Positions 35,936 to 48,500 of a stretch of 64,000 bases of DNA are shown piece after piece. Source of the stretch: Phoebastria nigripes (lineage: Eukaryota > Chordata > Aves > Procellariiformes > Diomedeidae); contig JAYKAV010000478.1 in NCBI GenBank assembly GCA_035582835.1, positions 1,514,086 to 1,578,085 of the forward strand, given 5' to 3'. The position numbers and the translations under genes are program-made. The notes beneath the pieces were generated by a model. It was not told where the DNA came from and did no database searches. It saw only the letters and a program-made list of their open reading frames with translations. Every line of letters begins with the position of its first letter. The first letter of the stretch is position 1.

Positions 35936-36795
35936 GACGCTTTTGGGCAGTTCATATGGATCTACGCATATGTTTCAAATGAGTTAAATTTCCATGAACT
36001 TGCTGTTTNGAACAAAAGTGGACGTATAAATGACAAAGGGCTAAATTATTGAAAAATGGCAAAAGCTGCTTGGGGATTTGCATACCTGGTCACAGTAGTT
36101 GTATACATAAATAACTAATTGATTACATGCATAATCGTAGGAACTGTGCATGCAATTTTCTGAAAATTTAGACCAAAATGCACAGAAGGGTAACTGGAGA
36201 AAAGGAGAAGGAAAAAGTTTAATGTAATACACATGCATAGTGAGCATGGGCTTATGCCATAAAGGCTGCTGTAACTGGGCCCAGTTCTAGCGTGTGCAGT
36301 TCACAGATCTTGCTGTGTACACAGTCACCCTGATAAACTACCTTAAAATGTGTTATAGCTTGCATTTTCCTTCATTGACTAAACAGTGATTTTCCTCTCA
36401 CGCCACTTAGGAGAATAAGTAGGTATGTTCACCACTCTCTTTTGTGTAATTTGTTCATCTTCTCATTTTAAAACAAACACAATTCAAAAGTCTTGGGATT
36501 TTTAAGACTGTTTTCTTGTAAATTGAACCCCATGATGATTAGAACTTTATTAAATAACAACGCTGAGATACACTGAGCACATCTGCACAGGGAGGCACCA
36601 AGAGACATCCTCAATGGGTGCGTCCCCTGAAGAACTCAGTACAGACCTCAATATACTGCTTGGCACAATAAAAAGATATGGAAAACTTGCATTTAGAAAC
36701 ACACAGTCACAGAAAACTCCAGCAATTCCTCTTTGAGGGGCAGTTTCACAGACAGCTAGCTGTTCCCTCAGCTAGACAGTAGGCAGCNTACAGTG
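35936..36795. other. No recognisable feature
   Basis: AT-rich unique sequence; one octamer ATTTGCAT at 36076-36083. Confidence 0.5.
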
Positions 36796-36883
36796 TCAAA
36801 TATTTAGCTGGTGTAAATCAGGACGTCTTGCTTGCATCCCAAAACAGAGCTATAGCGCTTTACACCAAGAGAGGATCTGGCCT
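36796..36883. repeat. Palindromic MITE-like relic (AGCTGGTGTAAATCAG...GGATCTGG)
   Basis: TTTAGCTGGTGTAAATCAGG at one end and GCGCTTTACACCAAGAG plus GGATCTGGCC at the other are inverted partners (GGTGTAAA / TTTACACC). AGAGCTATAG lies between. Same subfamily as 26785 and 63245. Confidence 0.65.
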
Positions 36884-37106
36884 GTAGCTTTCAAGGTGGC
36901 AAAAGACTATGTTTTCATTTGCAGCGTGTCTGGAGCAGATAGAAAGGCCCTTAAGCCGGAAGGTCCTCAGTGCCGGGTTTATGTTTTTTGCTTCATTGAG
37001 TCCATTCCTCACTGATTTGCTAATGAGAGAAAAGTGTGCTGTTAGNGGCTTCTGAGCAACGCGCTGCAAATTTAGGAAAATGAAAAATCTTTAANAAGAA
37101 TTGAAA
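36884..37106. other. No recognisable feature
   Basis: Unique sequence with two single Ns (near 37046 and 37095). Confidence 0.45.
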
Positions 37107-37420
37107 GGGAATCATTGATTTATGGCAGGAGCTTCAGCTAACCGTAGATTAATTAAAAAACAATACAAAGATGAACATGGGTTGAGAGATGAGAAAAGAT
37201 TGAATTTTGCCAGGAGCAGGACTGTTACTGGACTCAGGCATGTGGGTGGAGTGATAATAACACCTGGCCATCTGCATACAGTGCAAAACATCTCGTTGGC
37301 AAATGCTGAAATGTTACAAGTAAAATGCAACTGGCAACGTATCAGCAGCTGTTCTGGAGATGCTGTTCGGAAGAAAACATACATGCGTAATTCTCTTACA
37401 TCATCTATATAGGTGTATTT
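37107..37420. promoter_or_regulatory. Candidate conserved noncoding element, open on both strands
   Basis: Homeodomain-type ATTAATTAA at 37148-37156 is followed by a SOX-type AACAATAC at 37159-37166. CpG words survive (CTCGTTGGC, CAACGTATC, TTCGGAAG, ATGCGTAA). Frames are open across nearly the whole block on both strands (37122-37412 plus, 37112-37429 minus), but neither translation resembles a protein I know. I favour a constrained enhancer-like element over a coding exon. Confidence 0.3.
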
Positions 37421-37740
37421 TTGTCCCATTTATAGAGCTAGTGCAATGTGAAGGTAATCAGGCAATGCTGTACAGCCAACATATTTTAGGAGTTATAATA
37501 GATATCTCTTGGCACAAGGTAAAAACACAGAGGCAGGGCTCTGTCTTCAGCTACAGCGGTGGGAGCGATGATGCTGCTCAGAAGAAAAGGCAGCTAATGG
37601 CAATCCTCAGCCACCCAGACCACTGCTGACTGGCAGGACACGTTCATGAACTAAAATCTGGGACAGTCTGGGCAGAAAAGAAAGGAGGCTGACAACAGAA
37701 AGATGATGGAAAGCTTGGAAGGGCAAAAAGGGAAAGGAAT
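37421..37740. other. No recognisable feature
   Basis: Unique sequence leading into a CpG cluster. No repeat recognised. Confidence 0.45.
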
Positions 37741-37910
37741 GTCCTCTGTCCCCCTCCCTCGCCCGTTTTCTTCTAGGAGAGTATTTAATGCGCGCACGTG
37801 GGCTGTGTCTGCCCAGCCGCAGGGATGCGTGAGCGCTGCTTAAACCTCGCAGACGTACGAACACTTGCATGCAACCCCCCGCAAAAATGGGAAGCAGGCG
37901 CAGCCTGTGC
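37741..37910. promoter_or_regulatory. Small CpG cluster with TATA-like and E-box words
   Basis: Thirteen CpGs fall within about 170 bases, surrounded by CpG-poor DNA. TATTTAA at 37782-37788 lies just before GCGCGCACGTG, which contains a perfect CACGTG E-box at 37795-37800. The cluster is smaller than a usual CpG island. It could be a minor or tissue-specific promoter, or an unmethylated enhancer. No ATG-led frame of recognisable product lies downstream. Confidence 0.35.
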
Positions 37911-39330
37911 TATGAACTATACCACACCCCCTGTATTTTAATTGTATTCCTGCTCTTTGCCTCCTTTCTCTAGGCTAGCAGAGAGGGTTGTGGGGTACGG
38001 GTGTTCTTTGTGGGGTCAGGCCTGTAATTCTGGTTATCTCCCCCTCTGCCAGACCTGCAGGGACAAGCATAGCTGCCGCTCCATCGAGGCCTGCTCCTCT
38101 CCCTGCGGCGGCAGGAGATGCTGTAGTAAAGAACTGTTGTGAACAGCCGCTGCCGTCTTAGCCCCTCTCTGTAACAGGCCCCACCAGACAGGTCCTAGTG
38201 CAAGACCTGCACACCTATGCGCCATGGGGTTTGGGTTTTTTCACCAAGACTTCTACAGTTAATCTGTAATTTTCTATTTATTGTTAGCAATGGAGTGTCC
38301 TGCAGATAGGTAGGAAGCCAAAGTCCCAGCTCTGAAGATTTTCTAATTGAGACCTGAAGTTGTTGGCAGAGCATCTGAGGCTGTTCCGGAGAGCAAAGCA
38401 GCTGCTCAGCTTCTTCATTCTCAACGCACACAGCTTCAAATGGATAGAGAGCAAGGAGGTATGGATCATGTACGCCAGGGAATGGAAATGTTACCATTTT
38501 TTTAAAATGTGGGTTCATTCTCATGCTGTAGTGATGGTGGTTTCACTTTGTGGACTAAACATAGGCTTTCTTAATTATCCAATTCATTTAATTTGTACAG
38601 TGGAGGATTTTATGAAGTCGGATATTGCGGCTGTGTTGGTGAGGCAGTAATAATTCAGAGCCACAGTTATGAAGTGCTATTTAGTAGTGGTGGGTTTATA
38701 CTTTTGGTTATTGCGTGCATTTATTTTTTTTATGGTTTTGTAATTATTTATATTGGTAACAGTAAGTTTATGAACACAACTTCATTGTTATGTTCATATT
38801 AAAGAACAATACAGTTTGCAGAACAATTATAGGAGATATTTTTCTCTGTAAGCTACCTTATCATTCGAACATAAACATGTTGGCTGGTTGCAATAGGAAA
38901 ACAGTGAAATACACTTATTAACTAAGGTCAAGAGATTGTATTTTACTGAGCAGAAATAGAGATAGTGTGTTCCAACTGTTCACCTGGCCTTTCATGCACT
39001 TTAACAGTGAATCTACCAGGTAGCTTATATTAGGGGAAAGATGAGTTAGCATGGGAGCCCAAAGGAACAATTTTGTATTGGACAAGTGGTGACAGAGCGA
39101 CTGGAACCTCTCCTTTTTGCTTCACTTCAATTCAGTCCTGCCATGCTCATTGCTGTGGTACCTGAGTACCTCGTCTATCACTACCTGAGCATACAGGGAC
39201 TTGATTTTTGATCTGGGACTACCAGTGGCACATCCTCTCATTCCAGAGAACCCAGTCAATGTCTCTTATTCCATCCCATGAATTTATTTGGCCTTTTTTA
39301 ATAAATAGTCCAACTTCAGTATTTCTTACA
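37911..39330. other. Unique sequence, no gene recognised
   Basis: 37970-38230 is moderately GC-rich and starts after an acceptor-like CTCCTTTCTCTAG|G (near 37974). A cysteine-rich frame (37942-38142) begins at TTG and matches no family I know. The remainder to 39330 is AT-rich with no recognised element. Confidence 0.4.
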
Positions 39331-39520
39331 GAGTCACAGAAAGGATGAGGCTGGAAGGGACCTCTGGAGGTCATTTTGTCCAACCTCCCTGCTCAAGCAG
39401 GGTCACCTAGAGCAGGTTGCCCAGGATACGTCCAGACAGCTTGTAAGTATCTCCAAGGATGGAGACTCCACAACCTCTCTGGGCAATCTGTGCCAGTGCT
39501 CTGTCATTCTCACTTCTCAA
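39331..39520 (-). repeat. CR1 LINE, 3' end fragment in reverse orientation
   Basis: GAGTCACAGAAAGGATGAGG, CTGGAAGGGACCTCTGGAGG, TCCAACCTCCCTGCTCAAGC, AGGGTCACCTAGAGCAGGTT and GGATGGAGACTCCACAACCT are the reverse complement of the CR1 3' region. The ATTCTATG tail expected just before 39331 has decayed, and the 5' side fades out after about 39520, perhaps reaching 39600. More diverged than the copy at 657-1103, so probably older. Confidence 0.92.
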
Positions 39521-41145
39521 GTAGAAACATGTAATCCTAAATCCCTCTGCAGGTCCAGCAAAAAAATAATTTTTGTTTTTTCAAAACTTTGCACCCTGTT
39601 AACTTATCCCTGTGGCAGTTCCAAGGAGTTCCTGGTAGCTACTGGAGCAATACAGACGCTACAGAGAAATGCCAGGATAAACAACTAGAGGCAAGAGATT
39701 AAAATCTCCTAAAAGGTGTCCTGGTGAAAATTACTGTGATTCAAAACACCATTCATTAACTGCCATGGAGAGATACTACACTGGATGCCAAAAGCAGAAC
39801 ATCTTTACCCAGGCAGCACACTGCTGGACCCGAACAGTCCTGCTCTGTGGCTCCGCTGCTCCAATGAGAGTGAACTCATTTCCAGATAGCTCAGGTTTCC
39901 CTGTGCCATGTCCTGATGCAGGCATTGCTTTGATGTCCTTCAAAATATTTTCCTTTAGTCATTAGTAATGAGTCTTTTGGAATGCTAAGGAATTGCAGTA
40001 ACACTTAAATCGGCATCAAACTTCAGTGCTCTCCCCGCCCCCCCGCCCCCGTTGCATTCTAAAGAGCTAGAATTAGAGTTCTCAGAGAACATTTTGGACA
40101 TTAACATAATGGTGGGGAAACGAGAAAAAAAGAAAGGGGAACTTTGTGTGATCAGTTTAACTTGACCAGCAAAAAAATTACTCACTGAACACATCTTGAA
40201 AATGTTCTCCTTGAGTGGAGGATCCCAGCAGTGGAAAAAAGGCACTTTTGGAAACAGCGGAGGGAAGTTTACACAGATGGTATGAGAGAACTGGCATTGT
40301 GCTTGGAGATGTGGTGGGGCAGAGAAAAAGCTGCCCTAAATAGAAGGGACAAGATGCTGGGTTTAATTTAGAAATGCTATTGGCATTTTTGTTACTGGAA
40401 TGAAGGGAGCCACGAGTCTGCAAATGAAACAACCCAAACCCTTCACCACAATCATGGAGTGTAGCAAAAGTGCAATGGGTTGGCATTTCCAGGCTTTGAT
40501 TTTTTTTTTCTTTGTCTTGCCAGATTCTGGAGTGCTTTGTCACCTATTTAGTTGCTTAAAGATGGCTTTTAAAGTACAAAATGTCAGCCTGAACTGAGTA
40601 TTGAAGCTGCAAAGATTTTCAAAAAATTCCAGCCGTTCCTTTGGTTTAGCAACCGTAAAGCTCTTGCAACTGTTATCATTTGTAGTGGTCACAAGGAAGT
40701 GACATTGTTCAATTAAAAAAAAAACACAAGTCAAGCCACTTAGCAAGGACATAATTTAGACGTTGGTTTGACAGCTTTTTTTCTACTCTATATGAAATGA
40801 CCAGGTTCAGTTGTTTGTTAGATGCATTTGTTAGGTGTTTGGGGTTTTTTACAAGAGAAAGTGGTCGCTAATATACCATCCTTCTCCTTGCTTATGAAAA
40901 TGCGCTCTCATAAAACTACTGGAAGAACAGAGAAATATGGTTAGTAACTCCTTGATAAAGCTGGATTAAGATTTTGCTTTATTTATGTTAGCAATAATCA
41001 TTGTGGTTTAGTGGCATTTGAAACAGCTGGAACCTTCTGTTTCAGCTGATGTTTTGATATGTCATTTCTTTCTTGGACTTTGGTCCTGATTTTCTGGTCT
41101 ATGTGAAACAGGCAAACCATTTATGTGTCTCAGAGGAGTGCTTTT
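39521..41145. other. Unique sequence, no gene recognised
   Basis: A C-rich run (CCCCGCCCCCCCGCCCCCG) lies at 40033-40051. A 121-codon minus frame at 40178-40543 has no recognisable domain. Nothing else identified. Confidence 0.5.
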
Positions 41146-41250
41146 AATTTAGGAATTTAGAGAATTATCAAAGGTGGTTATTTTAATCTCTGCTACTCAT
41201 TCAGATGCCACTAAGGGCTAGGTTAGAAAATAGATTTAGGAATCTAAATT
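41146..41250. repeat. Possible MITE-like remnant (TTTAGGAATCTAAAT)
   Basis: TAATTTAGGAATTTAG at one end and ATTTAGGAATCTAAATTGG at the other, flanking CAAAGGTGG and GATGCCACTAAGGGC. The layout recalls an old palindromic family with 'TTAGGCACCTAAAT' arms. Weak. Confidence 0.25.
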
Positions 41251-42029
41251 GGTACAGAAGTCAAATTCAAGTACTATTTCTTCAAACTAAAACTAAATCC
41301 CAAAAACTAAACCCTTGCTCAACTAATGCCTAGCTCCACAGGTACTTAAACATCATATGACCTTTTTTTTCCAGCTTTGAAGTACCCAAGTTTTGAAGTT
41401 CTGCACATGCTCAAAGGCACCTGAGGCTTGATAAAGCTCAGTGGCAAGATACCACGGGTATGACCAAACGCCTTGGTGGGGGGATCCAGCTGGGAAAGGA
41501 ATCCTCCACGCCACTGTCATCTGAATTTATTGGCCAGGGCTGAGTGAATGTCTGCATGTGCAAAACTGAAAAACATGTAGATGGAGCATCTTTAGTTACA
41601 GTAAATTGGGGCTGTCTAGAATACCACTGAAAACTGTTGGGAGGGATGCACGGACCGCAGTGGTTGATTAGTTTAACTCTGCTGGGTGTGTTACAAATCT
41701 AAGTAGTAGATTAGATGTCAAGTTTATTGTACATGGGATAAGTTCCTAAACTTTTCACACTGCTGCTTATCTCCTGAGAGCACCTGCCCCACTGGGCAAG
41801 GCTTCCAGGGTAATCTGAGTGTGAAAGGAAAACGGCATAAGCTGTGGCATTGCAAGAACTAGCAACTGTTCATGAGTCAGTCGCAGTAGTTAACTAATCC
41901 TCATTCTTTGCTTCCAGGTTGCAGAGCCTGGAAAACTCACAGATTTAAAAACTGAGGGTCAAATTGTTGAGGTTAAAAACCTCTGGAGGTTTTAAGGAGA
42001 GGAGAGCAAAATTTTTTTTTTTTTCATAG
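41251..42029. other. No recognisable feature
   Basis: Unique sequence; a 14-T run lies near 42011-42024. Confidence 0.5.
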
Positions 42030-42074
42030 GGGCAATCTGAATATCCAGAGGCGCTGAGAAACTCTGAAAAGGCC
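42030..42074. repeat. Short MITE-like relic (GGCGCTGAG type)
   Basis: GGGCAATCTGAATATCCAGA then GGCGCTGAGAAACTCTGAAA and AGGCC resemble 'GGCCTGATTTTCAGAGGTGCTGAGCAC'. Only one arm and part of the middle remain. Confidence 0.35.
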
Positions 42075-44879
42075 ATTAAGAGAAAAACATTTATCTGGTG
42101 CTGTGTAACAAAACATTGGTCATAGTCTGTGATTTCAAAGTTAAATTATTTGGGGAAATGGGCTCGAGACATAGAAGTACTAGTAGGAGATGCTATACAT
42201 GTTATATTGTCATAAACTTGGAGTCAGGAACGGCTATTTGCACTCACTGTGGGTGTCTACATGTAGCTATTCACCAGCATTATTCTGAGGATGGATGAAC
42301 TGCTGTGCAGCTGTCTTTGGAGACTACCGGTTCATTCCTTATATGACCTACTTCCAGCCTGGTAGAACTTTGCTTTTGTTTGAATTAGGCAAAAAAAAAA
42401 ATCTGAAAGTGAATACAATTCTGTCTCTTCACAGCAACAGCTCTCTGTGTTGCTACCACAGTTGGTAAGCCGCGTACTGAATGGTGTGCAGTTTTCTAAC
42501 CCTGGGACCTTGCATAAAGAAGTGGATCTTATGACAAGTGCTTTCATGGCATGTCAGAGCGCAGGATGAGTTTCACCAATTAGAGCAAGTGATAACTGTG
42601 ACATCAAGCTGACTTTCCTTTAATATCTGTCATATTTTGCTTTCATTTTGTTCTGCTTGTCTGTAATGTGCTCTTCCCCATGCCTTTGTGGATAAGGTCA
42701 GACTCAGCTGTACCGTCAGGGTAAAAGAGACTGAAATCTCATCTCTGTTGCATGTGAAGGATGTGGGACTCTGAATCTTACTCCTACAAAAGAAGCAGGT
42801 TGGGATTCAAGAATATGAAGAGAGGCTTCCATTGAGAACCTTGGTTTGAAACATGGTTATGGGGTGAGACTAACTCTGTTCCACAAAAAAAAAAAAAAAA
42901 AAAAGAGGAAATAAGAAGGCCCTGGAAGAAGTAGAAATAAATTAAGCTTAACTTGCTTCTGTGTTCTCTGATTGTCACATATAGGATTTGCATGAAATAT
43001 GGATGGCACATTTTCAACCTGTACTTGGGATACATGCCACTGCTAAGAAGTGCTTCTGTTCCTTTCTGAGAAATCCTAGGGTGACGTGGTGAACATCTTC
43101 TCTAAGGACTGAGTCCTTTATGGTACTGTCAGCTGTGAGACCTCCTACTAAATGTGCTCAGGAATACCTGGATGCTTAGAGAGTAGGTGTAAACGCTGAT
43201 GTCCCAGGAACCACTCAGCCCCTGTCTTGTGTGCTAAATTGCTGGAGGGTGCTTTACAGGAGCCTTGCTGAGACTGGCTCTTGAGTGAGGGCTAGCTGGA
43301 GAGGCTCAGACCTGACCAGGTGGAGGTAATGTTGGCATGAAAGGGAAGCAATCAAACGGAAGTGCAGATAATATCTATCACCACTGATGTCTGTGTCTGT
43401 GTAAGTAGTTGATAGATAAGGTTTCAGGAGATAAGTTCTCTAAGACCAATAAAATTCCTTGTTTTTGTGCACTGCAAATGGTTTCCTTTGTTCAGTTCTT
43501 TACATCAGCTCTTGACAGCATCAGTCCTCTACAGGGTGTGTGCATCAGCTCCTTGTTATGCAGGTTTGCGTGTCAGGGTTGCCTGAGAGGCTCAGCTCTG
43601 TCTCTTAACCTGTAACCCATAACCCTCAACATCTGGGTTTGGTTCTTAGAGGTGTCACTTTTCTTTCAGATGCAAAGTTTGTAACTATTACCCAAGACTT
43701 TGTCACCTTGAGATTTGGCTGCAGTGATGCGCTCTGAGCCAGGGCAGAGCTGAACCTTCTGTAGAATGCATTGGCCAATGCAGATGGAATAATAGCTACC
43801 TGACTGTCTTCAAATTTTGGGAGTTTTAGGTCCAATGGCAATTTATGCCTCTCTGGCCCCAAATGTANATAATCAACATGTGTTATATTTGCTGTGTGAA
43901 TGCAGAACTGTTAAAAGAACAGCAGGCTGTAATAAAACTCTAGGAAAAGCCATATCCCGCTGTCATTTCATAATGGACATGAGGTTTGACCATACTACAA
44001 TGCGGGATGTGTGGCAACTTTTGTACAGGACTAGCTTGGAGGGCCTTTTTGGCGAAGACATTGAACATATTCAGAAAGTGAAGCTAATGAAAAAATATTC
44101 TAACCAAAGCCCAGTGAGATCCAGATTTTTCCTTTTCAAGGAATGTCTTATGGTTGAGTTTTATTTCCACTCCTAATGAAAGCAATAAAACAATCCAGAA
44201 AGCTATTACAAAGCATGATTATGAATAAAATAATTGTTGGTCAATCAAGTGATTGGTTTGAATAAAAGCAAAATATTTCATTCAGATCTCAACTTGAAAT
44301 AGTACGGAAAATAGGAAAAAGAATTTTGCAATGCAAAATTGAAAATGTTCTTTTGAAAATGTAGTAACATTTAATTTTCAGCAAGCTGATTCTTTTGCTT
44401 TTCTCTTCAAAAGGAACATTAGTCAAGATCATCACTCTTATGCAGATGTTTTGTTTTCATGAATTGGCAGTTTCTGAGAGTCGAAATGTAACTGACTTGT
44501 ATGTAAAATACCTAACGATATGTTAAAATGGTGATCTAATCTCAATGAGTCTAAAGTGTTGCTAAGAACCTATAGTATCCAAACATATCTGAAACAGTCC
44601 TACAGATAAGGATTTGGGATTTTTTTCTTGGTCAGCCAGAGTATTTGTATGGACAAAATTATAATAAGGAAAAGAAAAGAATCAGAGAAGTTGCACTGAT
44701 TTTTCTCTTGGTCTAGAACTTCTCTGTATCAGATGACATTTTTAACTCAAATGGAACAAGCCAGAATACTGTGTTACTTGCAACGGTCTGTTGTAGCTCA
44801 CTTTTATTTTCACACGCGAGGTCTAAGGAAACCTCTAAAATCTTTTCTGGCCAACTGAAATGCTATCCTAGAAGAGCAC
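42075..44879. other. Unique sequence, no gene recognised
   Basis: Holds a 20-A run at 42885-42904 without a recognisable retroposed gene or SINE upstream. The + frame 43817-44176 (119 codons from TTG) has no known domain. One octamer ATTTGCAT at 42986-42993. Confidence 0.5.
42885..42904 (+). repeat. A20 homopolymer
   Basis: Twenty consecutive A after TTCCAC. I looked for a processed transcript or SINE immediately upstream and recognised none, so it is called simple sequence. Confidence 0.9.
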
Positions 44880-45560
44880 GCATTTGTTGATGAGGTAAAT
44901 ACTGTTCTCTGGTCAACTCCAGCTGCAGCTGTTTGTGTTTTTAGCCATTGATTTGCATCGCAATCTCTGTGTAGCACTGCTCCCTACTGCTTGACGGTAA
45001 GAGAGAAATCGGTCCCTGTAGCTGTCCATTGGTATTAATGGAGACCCAATGACGCCTATGGTGAACTGTTTTTCTTATGGCGGCAATTAAGCTCAACAGT
45101 AGCTTTTTGGAATCAATGGAAATTAAATGCAGATAACAGGCATTAATTGAACATTTATTGGAAATAATTTAAATTATGTATAGTTGTGACTTAGTTAATG
45201 GAAATTAATGACTACCGTTCGGGTATAAGCAGAACTGCCGGAATGTAACGAAAGTCAATACAAGCAGTTACAAATGGGTGAGATAAGGAAGTACTTATTG
45301 ATATTAGTGATCTTCAATATTTTCCATTGGAACCATAATCTAATACGGATCATATTGCTGTGGACTTCATCTAGAGTACAGGGATAAGAAATTGTTACTA
45401 ATATTATAGATGTGAAGTGTCACTAATCTCGTAACTTGCTACACTGGGTATTGAAATAATTAATGCAGTAGATCATTCTTAATTATAGTCTTGTATTTAC
45501 AGACAAACTGAAACTGAGGCTGTTATTGATTAAAAGAGGTGCCATATTGCAGACTTTCCT
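44880..45560. promoter_or_regulatory. Strongest candidate conserved noncoding element
   Basis: About 680 repeat-free bases with dense regulatory-type words: perfect octamer ATTTGCAT at 44951-44958, GGCAATTAAGC near 45082, AGATAA at 45131-45136, CATTAATTGA at 45141-45150, GGAAATTAATGAC near 45200, and TAATTAAT at 45457-45464. Isolated CpGs survive in the AT-rich context (GACGGTAAG, AATCGGTCC, ACCGTTCGGG, CTGCCGGAATG, AACGAAAG, TACGGATC). That is often a sign of purifying selection or hypomethylation, because free-running CpGs decay. I cannot name its target gene. Confidence 0.4.
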
Positions 45561-48500
45561 AGCCCTGTAACTATATTGTTCTTGAATTTCATATAGTGTA
45601 GCTTAGATTTTTACATCTGATTTGAATTACTTGAATGTCTTAAAGATCTGTGTTCCAACCAGATGTGAGAAATGGCTTTGGTTTGGAAAGTTTCAAGGAA
45701 GGACCACCAAATAATGAGAGGAAAAAACCAACTCTCTGTTATTTTTTCCCCTACACCTTCAGTGGAAAATAGAAAAAAAAAAAGTATGCCAATTTATTAA
45801 TATGCCTTGGGATCCTGTCAGGAAAATGTTCTCTACCTGCAAAGTATCTTTATCATTTTTCCAGCCCGAGATTATATACTGGGCTTGATAAACCTCTGTA
45901 ATTGAAAGAATTAAACATTTCTGTACATAGTATTACTATTTATTGTGCTTTATGCATGTTCTGTCACAAAGCCAACACTTTAACTATGCAGAATTTCTGC
46001 TAGTTAAGCACCGCTGGCTATACTAACTACAATAATTGGCTGTACTGATAGAATACATACATTCTAGTTAACCATACTAAAACCACAACTTTTTTTTCTC
46101 TTTTTCTTGTCATTAAACTTTTGGATTTTTTATTTAACTTAGTTATTTTNAAAAATATATTTATAAATTTAATTCAAGCATTCAATTTAATATGAAAATG
46201 TTACCTCTTTCAGAGGAAAATTAGGTCATGTGCTACTTTTGTACCACATTTTGTTTTGTTGTCTTTACTTGATGGAGGTACTTTATCTCTCAGAATCGGC
46301 TTTGTGTTGCAAAGTTATGTGATAAAGGTTAAAGACATTCTGGTTTTTGGGATATTCTGTGACATGTAGAGAAAACCCTCTATTCCTGTGAAATTCTCAT
46401 CAGTGAACTGGGGATGACTGCTAGAAATTGACCACAAAAAGAGCACGAAAAAAACCAAAGTGAATTTATCTACAAAGGGTACATAAAGGTTGGAAATTTC
46501 TTTGGAAATACCTCTAAAGCTCTGTTGAACGTACCGCTGAAAAACTGAAAGAATTAACTAGTTTGTTATGCCATATACAATGTTTAATACTGGTATGTAT
46601 TTCAAGCTAGTGGTAAAAACAAAGGAACTATAATAAACAGGTTACTATTAGCTCGCAAAGATACCATCTGTACTTATCTGTGAGAAGTCCAAGGAGTACA
46701 GAGACCANGTTTCAAGTACTGAAAATGACTGGAAAATATAATTGGCATTATTCCCTTTAATTATACCTGGTGATTTGTTCTGGGATTTATAATCCTGACC
46801 TTGATATGCTATAAACAGAACCTTCATTTAAAAGGGATTAAGGTTGGTTATGTGTGATGATAACCCACCTTAACATAAACTGACTATCAGAAGATGCCAA
46901 GTTATGGAATGCCTCCTACCCATTCCCTTTCCCTGCCAATGGCCACCACGCTGCTTTGGAGAACTCCTCCTGCTGCCAAGTGACAACTGAACATCCTACG
47001 GACNAGCCTTCTCAGGGTATAAAACACTGTCTTATTAAGACCATCAATATTAGCATTATTTGGGATTGACAGATGCGACACGCACATGTTCAATAAGCAA
47101 TGCTTTATGCATTACTGAGTTTTTTATGGCAAAGCATCGGTAGAGACCCCCCTCATAGGTGATGCAACCATTCTGAATCCCATGGTCTCAGGAAGGCAAA
47201 GGCTTGCTGACACAGATTGGCTTGTGAGCTTGGACAAGGGCAGACCACGCGAGGCTCTTCTGCACCCTGCGAGCTGGTCTGGTGGAGGCTGGTCCCAGCC
47301 CAGAAGACCTGTTAAGGGCCCAAACTTCACACCGAGTGTGGCATCCCTGGCTCCTAAACTGGTGCTCAGATCAAGTCAGCTCAGAACAAAAAGGCTGGGG
47401 CTGCCTGTACGTGTCTAGTCCCCTGATGTCTGAAGTAGAAACCATAAGGGCGCCAGCATCTCCAGTCCCAACAGAAACAAAANGCTCAGAATTAAACATT
47501 TTTCCTACGTGCAGCTCTCAAATGAACTGAACTGCCTGAGTCCTGGTCCTGATTGTGGCTCCTGTCCAGCTGGAAATTCGGGGAAAGATGGCCATTTCTT
47601 CTGCAAATTCCTTTCCACATACCGCACACGCACATGCACACACGCGGGGTTGTGAAGTGGTTACATCTTTACTGAGGGTTTTGTTATAGGTTGGGTTAAG
47701 CCTTGTTGAAAATGGTAGGTTTAACCACCACCCTTCTCTTCTGAGCTATAGGAGACAGTTCAGCACATGTTTCTGCCCAAAACAAAGGCAAATGTAAGGT
47801 TGCCCAGGAATTTAAAAGATCTGGGTGGGGAGCCTTGTTGAGTTTGTTTTGGGCAGGGATGCATGTGGAAAAGAGACAGAGCAGATTGAGCAGCAGAGAC
47901 GGAGCACAGAAGCAGACTGGGAGGAGAGGTGGGCAGTCTGCAGGGGCCGTGGTGCACAGCTTTGGGAGGAGCCTGGAGAGAGGGATTTCAGTCTCGAGGT
48001 TTGTTGGAAAGACCTTGGGAACACGAACAAGGAATCTTTCTCCCATTACGTGAGTCGGGATACGTGATTTAGTAGAGGTTCAAAAGCAGGCAACTGTATA
48101 TTCAGTCCCATTCAAAGCTGTACACAATTGTAGTCATCCCAAGTAACAAAAAATTGTGAATAAAACACACAGGAGAGAAAGAAGAATCAGGAAATTTGCT
48201 TACCTGTATTCTTGAAACGCATGACCAAAATACGTTGCCACTACCTTTAACCAGTAAAGAATTTTGAAAGACTGGTTATTTATTAGGCCAAAACAGTGTC
48301 AACTTAAGGAAGTCCTTACAGGTCTATTTTTATATTAATTGAAAGTCACAGTCTAAACAAAATTATTTGAAATTTCCCTCCTAATTCAGTCTCTGCTTGT
48401 AGATTATGAACAGTGAACTTGGTAAATTCTGTATACAGCTGAAACAAAGAGTCTGAGACCTTCTTTAGTTACTAAACGTAAGTGAAATATTTGAACAATC

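Noticed and set aside
37942..38142. Cysteine-rich 66-codon frame downstream of an acceptor-like sequence, suggestive of a small secreted peptide
   Set aside because: Begins at TTG, no signal peptide, and the cysteine spacing matches no family I know. Kept only as context for the CpG cluster.
42885..42904. A20 run as the tail of a processed pseudogene or SINE
   Set aside because: The upstream sequence shows no recognisable transcript, polyadenylation signal at the usual distance, or SINE body.
43817..44176. 119-codon open frame on the + strand
   Set aside because: TTG start, an N near the beginning, no known motif; sequence context is AT-rich and noncoding-like.
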